Origin: Sulfuricurvum sp.
GTDB taxonomy: Bacteria > Campylobacterota > Campylobacteria > Campylobacterales > Sulfurimonadaceae
Direction of reading: 5' to 3'
Assembly (NCBI RefSeq): GCF_030691015.1
Contig: NZ_JAUYFF010000014.1
Coordinates: forward strand, 1 to 64,000
Length of the DNA stretch: 64,000 nucleotides
The notes below the pieces were generated by a model. The model ran no database searches, was not told the DNA's origin, and saw only the letters and a list, made by a program, of their open reading frames with translations. The position numbers were made by a program, and so were the translations under genes. Shown piece by piece: positions 18,992-26,843 of the stretch (within the stretch, counting starts at the first letter, position 1; the number at the start of each line of letters is the position of its first letter).

Positions 18992-20041
18992 ATGATGATG
19001 AATACCGATGCTAAACTCACAAAATTTGTCCGTGCTTCAGGGTGTGCCGCCAAGCTTTCACCCGGATCTTTAGCGGAATCGACATGTCACATCCAATCGT
19101 TTCACAAAGACTTGATTGTCGGTTTTGAAGGAAATGAAGATGCGGGAGTCTATAAAATCAATGATGATTTGGCTATTGTCCAGACCGTTGATTTTATTAC
19201 TCCTGTTGTGGATGATCCCTATATCTATGGGCAAATCGCCGCTGCGAATTCACTCAGTGATGTATTTGCGATGGGAGCAGATGCCAAAACGGCGCTCAAT
19301 GTGGTTGGGTTTGACTCTAAAAATCACTCTCCTGAAATTCTCTCCGAAATTATGCGTGGTGGACAGGATAAAGCGACGGAATGCGGAGCCGTTATTGTCG
19401 GGGGACATACGATTCAAACACCTGAAATGGTCTATGGACTCTCATGTACGGGATTTGTCCATCCGCAAAAAGTACTGCGCAATAATACCCCGAAGATCGG
19501 TGATGTCTTGATTTTGACCAAACCTCTGGGGATGGGAATCTTGATTACGGCGATAAAAGCCGATCTTCTTGATCCGGTACTTGCTATGAAAGTAGCCGAG
19601 AATCTCCGAACTCTGAACTATAAAGCCTCATTGATCGCCAGAGAGTCCCATGCTTCGGCGTGTACGGATGTAACGGGATTCGGTTTTATGGGGCACATGC
19701 GGGAGATGAGTGCGGGAAATGTGACGATGCGGGTTGATCTTGCTAAGGTTCCTTATTTTCCCGAAGCGATTGAAATTGCCTCTATGGGAATTATCCCCGC
19801 AGGTTCGCATGCTAACCGTGATTACAATAAACCGCATGTCTATTTAGCCTCGTCGATTGAATTTGAGCGGGAAATGATTTTGTTTGATGCACAGACATCG
19901 GGTGGGTTGTTAGTAAGTGTACCTCAGGAATTTGCACAACAAATGGTAGAAAAATGCATCGATTCAGGTTTAAATGCCGCTATTGTCGGTGATGTTGTAG
20001 CCTATGAGGGGTATGATATTGTAGTCACCGATAGTAATTAA
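18992..20041 (+). CDS. selD: Selenide, water dikinase (selenophosphate synthetase) SelD
   Basis: 349 residues. SelD makes selenophosphate from selenide and ATP, the selenium donor for Sec-tRNA synthesis by SelA. The active-site loop reads ASGCAAKLSPG with Cys18 and Lys21, matching the essential Cys and Lys of E. coli SelD; some homologues use Sec at this Cys, but here the codon is TGT. Gly-rich ATP-site motifs DAGVYKI, DFITPVVDDPY, GGHTIQTPE and DVTGFGFMGH are present. RBS AGGGAATTGT precedes the first of three Met codons. Together with selA, selB and tRNA-Sec nearby it completes the Sec pathway. Confidence 0.97.
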   Translation: MMMNTDAKLTKFVRASGCAAKLSPGSLAESTCHIQSFHKDLIVGFEGNEDAGVYKINDDLAIVQTVDFITPVVDDPYIYGQIAAANSLSDVFAMGADAKTALNVVGFDSKNHSPEILSEIMRGGQDKATECGAVIVGGHTIQTPEMVYGLSCTGFVHPQKVLRNNTPKIGDVLILTKPLGMGILITAIKADLLDPVLAMKVAENLRTLNYKASLIARESHASACTDVTGFGFMGHMREMSAGNVTMRVDLAKVPYFPEAIEIASMGIIPAGSHANRDYNKPHVYLASSIEFEREMILFDAQTSGGLLVSVPQEFAQQMVEKCIDSGLNAAIVGDVVAYEGYDIVVTDSN

Positions 20042-20062
20042 GTCTACTGTAAAGATAAAAAA

Positions 20063-20079
20063 GTTAAAATATTTTTAAC
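20063..20079. promoter_or_regulatory. 17-bp palindrome between selD and the diiron operon (site 2)
   Basis: GTTAAAATATTTTTAAC, within a perfect 21-base dyad (9-base arms, 3-base centre, 20061-20081). It lies about 90 bases before the diiron gene start. It could act as a weak hairpin after selD, but the shared pattern with other promoter-region copies favours a protein-binding site. Confidence 0.6.
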
Positions 20080-20169
20080 TTAATTTTTGGCGCTATAAGG
20101 TCTAAGGCTTAGACAAACAACAGCCGTCGCTTTGATCATGCTGTTGTTCCTGCCTCTATCGGAGACGTT

Positions 20170-21390
20170 ATGGAACGACAAGACCTCTTTTTAATGAACA
20201 CGTATGTCGCAGAATATACGATACGTTCTTCTTCCCTCACTCAGGCTTGGCTTTTGCGCCTTAATGCACTTCTTCCGACACTTCGGATGGGGGAACTCTT
20301 TAAAGTTACCGTTCTCCAGCGCTCCGTCTCTTTTGAATTTGAAGGGTGGGTACAGGTCAATCGATGCTCTTTAGTAGCCACCAGTTCCGATCTTGAAGGT
20401 TTCTCGTATCTCGTGAGAAAAGATTTTGAATCGCATACCCTATCGGATGAACACGGATTTGACGGTCGGAGCGAACCGACGCTTGATGTCGCGCCGAAAC
20501 TTTTTGGTTTAATGCCCCGCGGTGCCCATATCGAGAACTCTTCTCCTCTGTATCCTTTTGAACTGAGCGAAAAAGAGTTTCTTTGGGCGAAAAATGTCAC
20601 ACGGCTTTATGAAGAAGCGAAGCAGAATCAATGGAGTGCCGATATCGATATCGATTGGGCGGCGATTCCCGATCTTGATCCTGTGATTGAAACGGCGATA
20701 TGTCAGGTGATGACCTATTTAGCGGAAAATGAGTTCTCTGCTTTGTATATTCCCGGAAAATTTTTGTCCAAGATTTCCCCCTATTATATGGAATTGGTGA
20801 TGTTTTTGGGAACGATCATTTATGATGAAGCGCGTCATATCGAAGCGTTTTCACGCCGTGCCAATGCAAAAAAAATAGGACTGCAATACTCGACGACCGC
20901 AACACAGCGTTCCCTCTACTCTCTTTTTATCGAAAAAGACTATTTCAAAACCTCGTTTTTACTTCATGTATTGGGAGAGGGGACCTTTTTGGATCTGCTC
21001 GATTTTCTGATCAAATACGCACCCGATCCGGTCACGAAAAAAATTGTCACCCTTGCCAAAAAAGATGAACAGCGTCATGTCAATTACGGATTGGTACATG
21101 TCAAAGCACTTGTCCAAGCCAATCCTAAAAGAATAGCGTACCTGAAAGAGGCGGTAGATAGTCGAAAAGTGTATTTGGATGAGATGAATCAAGATAATGA
21201 ACTTTTGCTCTCCTCTTTAGCCATTTTAGCCGGAGGAAGTGATGAAGAGGGGTATGCTCTCGGCTATGAGCGGGTGCAGCAACTTAAAAAAAGGATGGGA
21301 GAAAACCGAGTGCGCCGCATGATTGAATGCGGATTTGATGAAGAAACAGCCAAAGAGATATCCATGTCTCACACCGCGAATTTTATGTAA
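20170..21390 (+). CDS. Diiron ferritin-like (R2-type) protein of unknown function
   Basis: 406 residues; RBS GGAG five bases before the ATG. The C-terminal 230 residues show the two-times (Glu + ExxH) ligand set of a carboxylate-bridged diiron site: Glu186 or Glu188 (LAENEF), E220-A-R-H223, Glu270 (LGEGTF) and E300-Q-R-H303. This is the ligand pattern of R2 proteins, R2-like oxidases and N-oxygenases. The first 150 residues form a separate alpha/beta domain I do not recognise. No ribonucleotide reductase large subunit is nearby. It heads an operon with an acyl-CoA-dehydrogenase-like protein (10-base gap) and a PhnD-like protein (15-base gap), suggesting an oxidative reaction on a small substrate. 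Confidence 0.8.
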   Translation: MERQDLFLMNTYVAEYTIRSSSLTQAWLLRLNALLPTLRMGELFKVTVLQRSVSFEFEGWVQVNRCSLVATSSDLEGFSYLVRKDFESHTLSDEHGFDGRSEPTLDVAPKLFGLMPRGAHIENSSPLYPFELSEKEFLWAKNVTRLYEEAKQNQWSADIDIDWAAIPDLDPVIETAICQVMTYLAENEFSALYIPGKFLSKISPYYMELVMFLGTIIYDEARHIEAFSRRANAKKIGLQYSTTATQRSLYSLFIEKDYFKTSFLLHVLGEGTFLDLLDFLIKYAPDPVTKKIVTLAKKDEQRHVNYGLVHVKALVQANPKRIAYLKEAVDSRKVYLDEMNQDNELLLSSLAILAGGSDEEGYALGYERVQQLKKRMGENRVRRMIECGFDEETAKEISMSHTANFM

Positions 21391-21400
21391 GGACAAATGA

Positions 21401-22525
21401 ATGGGATTATTTGAAGAAGTGAGCACTTTTGCACAATGTCATGTCGCGCCGTATACGGTGCAAGTCGATAGAGAAGGTGTATTTCCGAAAGAAGCCTATG
21501 CGGCTCTTAAAAAAGAGGGGTATACGGGATTGCTGGTCCCCAAGGAGTACGGCGGAGGCTCTGGGAGTATTGTCGATCACGTCGAAACATGTATGGCTCT
21601 GGGAAGTGTCTGTGCAACGACCGCACTGTGTTACATGATGCATAACGTTGCGACAATGTCCATTGTTGCTTTCGGAACATCGGAACAAAAAGAGTTTTAT
21701 CTGCCGAAAATCGCTTCAGGTGAGTTGGCTTTGGCCCTTGCTTTTAGTGAAACAGGGACGGGAACCCATTTTTACAATCCCGAAATTAAAGCGGTAAAAA
21801 CGGAGAACGGATATCTTCTCAACGGTAAAAAAAGCTTTGTGACCTCGGCGCATCATGCCGATTATTATCTTGTTTTAGCCGCAAATCCCGAAGGAGAAGG
21901 GCTGAGCGTTTTCGCAACTCCCAATACGATGGAAGGGATGCGTCATGACGATAGTGCTTGGGACGGATTAGGGATGCGAGGAAATGCCAGTGTCCCTGTC
22001 TATTATGAGAATGTGCCCGTCTGCGACGATCATCTCATAGGGGCTCACGGAGACGGAGTCGGAATCGTCTTTAATGTGGTTGCTCCGTTCTTTATTCTGG
22101 GGCTTGCATCGGTCTATACTGGATTGTCGCTTGCGGCAAGTGCATGCGTAATCGATCATGCGGCGTCACGCACGTATACGGACGGCTCGACCCTCTCACA
22201 AATCGAAACCGTACAGCTGCATATTGCTTCTATATTCTCTTCGGCCAGTGCTTCCAAAGCGTTAACGCTCAATGCGGCACAAGCCGCGCTGGAAGGACGA
22301 AGCGATGCTCTGGCGTTGATTATATCGGCTCGATTGGAAGCGAGTACCAATGCGGTGGACGTATGCAGCCGTGCAATGAAAATCGGAGGAGGGCACGCAT
22401 ACAGCAAACGGCTTCCGCTTGAGCGCTATTTGAGAGATGCGTATGCCGCTGCAATCATGGCTCCCTCAACCGATGTCCTCAGCGTATGGCTCGGTAAAGC
22501 GTTAACCGGACAACAAATACCCTAA
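21401..22525 (+). CDS. Acyl-CoA-dehydrogenase-family flavoprotein lacking the usual catalytic Glu
   Basis: 374 residues. The family plan is complete: helical N-domain, FAD-contact segment LALAFSETGTGTH, beta domain with GKKSFVTSAHHADYY and GLGMRGNAS, and a helical C-domain with KIGGGHAYSKRLPLERYLRDA. Where MCAD-type enzymes carry the catalytic Glu in YEGT, this protein reads IMAPSTDVL, so that base is absent. Several relatives without it (DszC, SfnB types) are flavin monooxygenases acting on organosulfur compounds; whether this one is such an enzyme is inference. It sits between the diiron and PhnD-like genes in one operon. Confidence 0.85.
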   Translation: MGLFEEVSTFAQCHVAPYTVQVDREGVFPKEAYAALKKEGYTGLLVPKEYGGGSGSIVDHVETCMALGSVCATTALCYMMHNVATMSIVAFGTSEQKEFYLPKIASGELALALAFSETGTGTHFYNPEIKAVKTENGYLLNGKKSFVTSAHHADYYLVLAANPEGEGLSVFATPNTMEGMRHDDSAWDGLGMRGNASVPVYYENVPVCDDHLIGAHGDGVGIVFNVVAPFFILGLASVYTGLSLAASACVIDHAASRTYTDGSTLSQIETVQLHIASIFSSASASKALTLNAAQAALEGRSDALALIISARLEASTNAVDVCSRAMKIGGGHAYSKRLPLERYLRDAYAAAIMAPSTDVLSVWLGKALTGQQIP

Positions 22526-22540
22526 ATAAAAGGAATTAAC

Positions 22541-23347
22541 ATGGCATCATTAATGGTAGGTGTGGTCGCGTATGACCCGAAAGTAGTCCTCATTTGGGAG
22601 ATCATCCGTGATTATGCCAAAGAGAAAAAGTTTGATCTCGATTATGTATTGTTTTCCAATTATGAGACACAGGTACAGGCGCTATTGGATAAAAAAGTGG
22701 ACTTGGCATGGAATACGAATGTCGCGTGGCTTCGGACGAAAAAACGTGCTCCGTTTGCGGAAGCACTCTTGATGCGCGATAGCGATGTCGATTTTACCTC
22801 GATGTTTATCGCCCATGAAGATTCCAATATCCAAACATTGGAAGATTTGAAAAATAAACGGGTCTGTTTCGGCAGTGGTGACTCGGCACAGGCGTTTATC
22901 CTCCCAGCGTATTATTTAAAAGAGCAAGGGTTAGAGCCTAATCGCGATTATACGATGAATCGTGTGGACAGTGATTTAGGGAAACACGGCGATACCGGAC
23001 GAAGCGAATACGATATTTTGGAAAAACTCAAAAATAACGAATATGACGCTATCGCCCTTGCCACATCGACATGGATGCGGATGATCGAGCTGGGACTGAG
23101 CGGTTCGTCGCTCAGACCGTTTTACAAAAGTCGAGGGTATTCGCATTGCAATTTCACCAACATTACCCCTAACGTATCTTATGTCAATGAATTTGTCGAA
23201 TTTATGCTGGGGATGGATACTCAGCGCAGCGACATCACCAAAATGATGGAGATGGAAGCTTTGTCCAAATGGGTGAAAACGGGAGAGTATGAGCTACAAG
23301 GGTATAATGAGCTTGAGCAGGCAATGGAGTGGTTGAATCTGTTTTAA
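22541..23347 (+). CDS. PhnD-like binding protein without signal peptide
   Basis: 268 residues starting MASLMVGVVAYDPKVVLIWE with no leader or membrane segment; RBS AAGGAATTAAC precedes the ATG. The PhnD fold is recognisable: YETQVQALLDKKVDLAWNTN (substrate-contact loop), a TSMFIAHEDSNIQTLEDLKNKRVCFG strand-helix cut here into its parts, and a hinge at GDSAQAFILPAYYL. A cytoplasmic location is expected, so it cannot feed an ABC transporter. It may be a substrate carrier or sensor for the two enzymes upstream. The 3' end overlaps the opposing regulator gene by 4 bases. Confidence 0.78.
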   Translation: MASLMVGVVAYDPKVVLIWEIIRDYAKEKKFDLDYVLFSNYETQVQALLDKKVDLAWNTNVAWLRTKKRAPFAEALLMRDSDVDFTSMFIAHEDSNIQTLEDLKNKRVCFGSGDSAQAFILPAYYLKEQGLEPNRDYTMNRVDSDLGKHGDTGRSEYDILEKLKNNEYDAIALATSTWMRMIELGLSGSSLRPFYKSRGYSHCNFTNITPNVSYVNEFVEFMLGMDTQRSDITKMMEMEALSKWVKTGEYELQGYNELEQAMEWLNLF

Positions 23348-24012
23348 GATGCAATCCCACTTTTCTCACTGTTTGATGAGGCATTTACGCGGTAGATTTT
23401 ATTTTTAAGCTTGGTGACAATACCGACCTCAATCAACTGTCTAAACGTTGAAACAACGGTCGGTTTACTGACGTTGAGCGCCGCCATAATATCTTCATAG
23501 GAGCCGTAAAAGACATTTTCTGCGTCGACATGCTCGAAGAGATAGCGGATAATCTCTATTTTTTTCCCTCCGACAAACGCCCCGATCCCCTCAAGCATCC
23601 GGTCTTTGAGCCATAATTCATCTTCTTTCGCTTTCAGGGCAATCGATTTATCGATCAATTCGAGCATTTCATCTGCCATAATCGGTTTAAGCAGATACCC
23701 GTCAACACGGAGTTTGATTGCATCAAGAAGATAGTTTGTTTCCGAATGGGCTGTTGTGATAATAACGGCAGCCAGCGGAATATTTCGTTTTTTTATTTCG
23801 GAGATGAGCGCTATTCCATTCATATTCGGCATTAAGATATCGGTAATAACAATATCGATTTTGTGGTTGGAAAGTTGCTCTAGCGCAGTGATTCCATCGG
23901 TTGCCGTATAGACTTTGGCCACAAAGTCTTCTAAAATAAATGACATTTGATTTAAAATAGGTACTTCATCGTCGACGATTAGGACACTGTATTTACTAAG
24001 TGCGTGGTTCAT
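23344..24012 (-). CDS. Response regulator with receiver and winged-helix-like DNA-binding domain
   Basis: 222 residues. Receiver domain residues 8-125 with acidic pair D14-D15 and phospho-Asp58 (IVITDILMPNMNG), then a C-terminal domain (about 150-210) in which YEDIMAALNVSKPTVVSTFRQLIE has the turn of a helix-turn-helix followed by a wing (GIVTKLKNKIYRV). It is not an OmpR or NarL type. The ATG overlaps the kinase stop (ATGA at 24009-24012). It is a candidate regulator for the nearby GTWAA-N7-TTWAC sites. Confidence 0.88.
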   Translation of the reverse strand: MNHALSKYSVLIVDDEVPILNQMSFILEDFVAKVYTATDGITALEQLSNHKIDIVITDILMPNMNGIALISEIKKRNIPLAAVIITTAHSETNYLLDAIKLRVDGYLLKPIMADEMLELIDKSIALKAKEDELWLKDRMLEGIGAFVGGKKIEIIRYLFEHVDAENVFYGSYEDIMAALNVSKPTVVSTFRQLIEVGIVTKLKNKIYRVNASSNSEKSGIAS

Positions 24013-25625
24013 GTTTTACTCTCAATCTCGAATAGGGGTATAGTGATTTTAAAAGAAGCACAATTATAATAGGTTTCATTAAAAAGCAATCTGATATTTC
24101 TCGCACTGATAATACCCTGAAACTGGTCCGCTATGATTTTTTGCGTCATATACAATCCGATTCCGGTTCCGGCTGATTGATGTTTTGTCGTAAAATAGGG
24201 TTCGAATATTCTTTTAAGGACGGAGGGGGAAATACCCCCTCCATTGTCAATGATGCGGATAATCAAGAGTGACTTTTCCGGTTTATGGGTGATATGGATT
24301 CGTATAATTTTGAGTTTGTTGGGTGAGTTTAATAATGCGTCTTTTGCATTATTGAGCAGATTGATAATGATTTGGGAGAAATCGTTCGGATAGCCTGAAA
24401 TCATGATCTCCGCTTTAGTATTGATTTCAACACTAATATTCGCATGATGTAATATCCCCTCAATCAAGCTAACCGTATGGCGAATCGTCTCGAGGAGGGG
24501 GAAAACGGTTTTGGCTTTATTCGGCTTAAAGTAGTTTTGGAAACTCTCTATCGTATCGGACATGGTGTTTGCGATACGAAGACCTTCGGTGACTTGGGAA
24601 TCGATAAACTCCGGCGTCAATTTATTACTGCGGCTTTTGAGTCGGAATGTTTGTATCAGGATGGTTAATGCGTTTAGCGGCTGTCTCCACTGATGGGCAA
24701 TATTAGAGATCATCTCTCCCATTGACGCTAATTTAGCCTGCTGGTGAAGCATCTCGTCTTTTAGACGGCTTTGGCGAATCTCATGAACGATACGAAGTTC
24801 AAGGGAAGTGTTCAGATCGATAAGTTCTTTGGTTTTCTCGCGTACTCGCGCTTCCAAGGATTGGTGTAATGTTTTTATATGTTCTAATATGAAGTATGCC
24901 AAAAAGACAGAAAATCCTAAAACAAGAAACATCATGACAAAAATGATCCAAGAAGTCGCTCCGAATAGACGATCCGTTTTCTCTTTTTCATAGATTGAAC
25001 ATTGCAGATGAAAGGCCGTGAGCTGTTCTAAATAAATGTTCGTCGTATCTAAAATCGGGTAGAGATCGCTTTTGATAAGTGCATCGGCCTGCGGACGTTG
25101 ATTATTTTTGTAAAGGAGCGTTATCGTATCGATGGTTTTTAAGAGACGATGGATGTTGAGGTCCGCTTTCGCATAGATTTCGTCTTCATCGATCATAATA
25201 GTGTTGGGAATAGGAGAAAGAAATGTGGATAGTATCGTTTCATCCATCGTATCAAAAAAATTGGTTTGTAGGTCGTGTCGTGACAAAGAGTATTCATTCC
25301 AACGCAAATCGAGATTTTTTTTAAGGATATTGAGGACTTCATAGGTCTTCTCAACATCGGTGTGGTTATCGATGATGTCTCGGTAGGTATTGAGTATGTT
25401 GAGGGAATGAACGTCTTTGATCGTCTGGAGGCGGGCGATTGAGAGGGTGCGCAGATGAAAGGAATTATCGAAGCTGTTTTTCATTCCATACAGGGTCAAT
25501 GTCGCGATGAATCCGATGATCAAAATTCCTAATGCGGTAACAGCGATCAATATTCGAGTCTTCATCCCCAATGAAAGTTGATAAAAGACATTCAAAAAAC
25601 GGCACTGTTTACTCATCGACATCAC
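24009..25625 (-). CDS. Membrane sensor histidine kinase (HQWRQPL type)
   Basis: 538 residues at most; alternative in-frame Met codons lie at 25622 and 25616. Membrane segments at about residues 24-46 and 222-245 enclose a periplasmic helical sensor. The H-box is SNIAHQWRQPLNALTILI, a form common in Campylobacterota. ATPase motifs follow: NLLNNAKDAL (N box), DNGGGI (G1) and GTGIGLYM (G2). It overlaps the binding-protein gene by 17 bases, so the anchored binding protein probably delivers the signal to its periplasmic part. Confidence 0.92.
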   Translation of the reverse strand: MMSMSKQCRFLNVFYQLSLGMKTRILIAVTALGILIIGFIATLTLYGMKNSFDNSFHLRTLSIARLQTIKDVHSLNILNTYRDIIDNHTDVEKTYEVLNILKKNLDLRWNEYSLSRHDLQTNFFDTMDETILSTFLSPIPNTIMIDEDEIYAKADLNIHRLLKTIDTITLLYKNNQRPQADALIKSDLYPILDTTNIYLEQLTAFHLQCSIYEKEKTDRLFGATSWIIFVMMFLVLGFSVFLAYFILEHIKTLHQSLEARVREKTKELIDLNTSLELRIVHEIRQSRLKDEMLHQQAKLASMGEMISNIAHQWRQPLNALTILIQTFRLKSRSNKLTPEFIDSQVTEGLRIANTMSDTIESFQNYFKPNKAKTVFPLLETIRHTVSLIEGILHHANISVEINTKAEIMISGYPNDFSQIIINLLNNAKDALLNSPNKLKIIRIHITHKPEKSLLIIRIIDNGGGISPSVLKRIFEPYFTTKHQSAGTGIGLYMTQKIIADQFQGIISARNIRLLFNETYYNCASFKITIPLFEIESKT

Positions 25626-26769
25626 CTCCGGTTTCGGAGTTTAACGGTAAAAGGTAGACATTTTGCAGTCCTTGATGTTGTCTCTTGCTATAACGGATCA
25701 TTTGTCGATCAACAAGAGAAAATTCAAGTTTCGAGAGGGCACGTTCAAATGAAGAGCGTGATACCGTTGAGGAGTTGCTCAGTGCTTTAAGTATGACTTG
25801 GGATGCTAGATATCCCTCAAATGATATGGATGTCGGTTCTTTTGAGGGATAATAGTGCTTATAAAGACGTTTGAAAAGGGCAATTTCAGGGAGATTTTTA
25901 CTCAAGGGAGGGACGGTTTGAGTCATGTACATCGGCACATTCTTCAAATTTTCCGACAGTAGCGCTTTGCGGAGAGGTTCATAGCCGACAAAAGAATAGG
26001 TGTAAAAGGTAAGATTCGGGTTAAACTGTGCCGTTTTTCGGATAAACTCGACGGTCGGCTTTAAGGCACCACCGATTACAACGGCATCTGGATGTGCTTT
26101 GGTAATCTCATTAAATGCATAATGGATGGAGAGGGTATTACGATTGTAGACCCCCTCGGCAATTACTTTAATGGATGTAGGACGAACTGCTTCTTGCAGG
26201 GCGTATAATGATGCAAGGCCATAGCTATCGTTTTGATAAAAAATTGCAATTTTTTGAATATTTTCTCTTTGCATATGATGAACCATTCGACGTGCTTCAT
26301 CAGCATAGCTCGGACGGAGAGTAAAGAGATGCTCATAAGGGTAGTTATATAAAAACTCGGCACCGCTGAGAGGCATTAAAAAAGGGATTTGCATTCTGGC
26401 CGTAATTTTGAGTGCCTCTTCCGAGGGGGGAGTCCCGACAACCCCTATAATCCCGAATAAATCAGGATCTTTCATTAAAGAAATAATATTTTTCCTCGTG
26501 ATGAAAGGCTCGTATTGATCATCCAGTACACGTAGCTTGACGTGGCGATTTTGTATTCCGCCGGCATCATTGAATGCCTTAAATCCGCACACTATTCCAT
26601 TCGTATAATCGATGCCGTTTTCTTGCAATGGACCCGAAAGTGCGGCACTGCTACCAAACACGATGTCGTTTTTATTTTCGCGTTCAAAAGGGAATAGAAA
26701 ATAGAGTACGATCAGTGTGATGAGAAGCAATAGGAGAGATATGGGTTTAACATTTTTTTGCATCATCAC
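25609..26769 (-). CDS. Membrane-anchored periplasmic ligand-binding protein (LivK/Peripla_BP_6 type)
   Basis: 386 residues. An N-terminal anchor (ISLLLLLITLIVLYFLFPF) has no obvious cleavage site. The body follows the branched-chain-amino-acid/amide receptor family: FGSSAALSGPLQENG, YTNGIVCGFKAFNDAGG and LRVLDDQYEP at the N-lobe, and FEGYLASQVILKAL near the C-terminus. No permease or ATPase genes adjoin. Gene order binding protein-kinase-regulator marks a three-component sensory system. It follows selB by 74 bases on the same strand, so it may be co-transcribed with selAB. The ligand is unknown; formate or an amide is possible. Confidence 0.85.
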   Translation of the reverse strand: MMMQKNVKPISLLLLLITLIVLYFLFPFERENKNDIVFGSSAALSGPLQENGIDYTNGIVCGFKAFNDAGGIQNRHVKLRVLDDQYEPFITRKNIISLMKDPDLFGIIGVVGTPPSEEALKITARMQIPFLMPLSGAEFLYNYPYEHLFTLRPSYADEARRMVHHMQRENIQKIAIFYQNDSYGLASLYALQEAVRPTSIKVIAEGVYNRNTLSIHYAFNEITKAHPDAVVIGGALKPTVEFIRKTAQFNPNLTFYTYSFVGYEPLRKALLSENLKNVPMYMTQTVPPLSKNLPEIALFKRLYKHYYPSKEPTSISFEGYLASQVILKALSNSSTVSRSSFERALSKLEFSLVDRQMIRYSKRQHQGLQNVYLLPLNSETGGDVDE

Positions 26770-26784
26770 ACTTTAAGAATAAAA

Positions 26785-26801
26785 ATAAAAAAATAGTTTA
26801 C
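26785..26801. promoter_or_regulatory. Near-copy of the 17-bp palindrome before the sensory operon (site 6)
   Basis: ATAAAAAAATAGTTTAC differs from the site at 30341-30357 by its first base only, so the left arm is imperfect. It lies 16 bases before the binding-protein start codon, a position that would block translation initiation or transcription if bound. Confidence 0.45.
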
Positions 26802-26843
26802 TTTATATTCGATAAATTTGGTTTAAAATAGGATAGTTTTCAA

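Noticed and set aside
20061-20081. Palindrome as the selD terminator
   Set aside because: The stem is nearly all A-T with a three-base loop, and the same pattern recurs in promoter regions of other genes, so an operator is more likely. A minor termination role is not excluded.
20170-21390. Ribonucleotide reductase R2 subunit
   Set aside because: The diiron ligands fit, but the N-terminal domain differs and no large subunit gene is near. R2-like oxidase or another diiron enzyme is more plausible.
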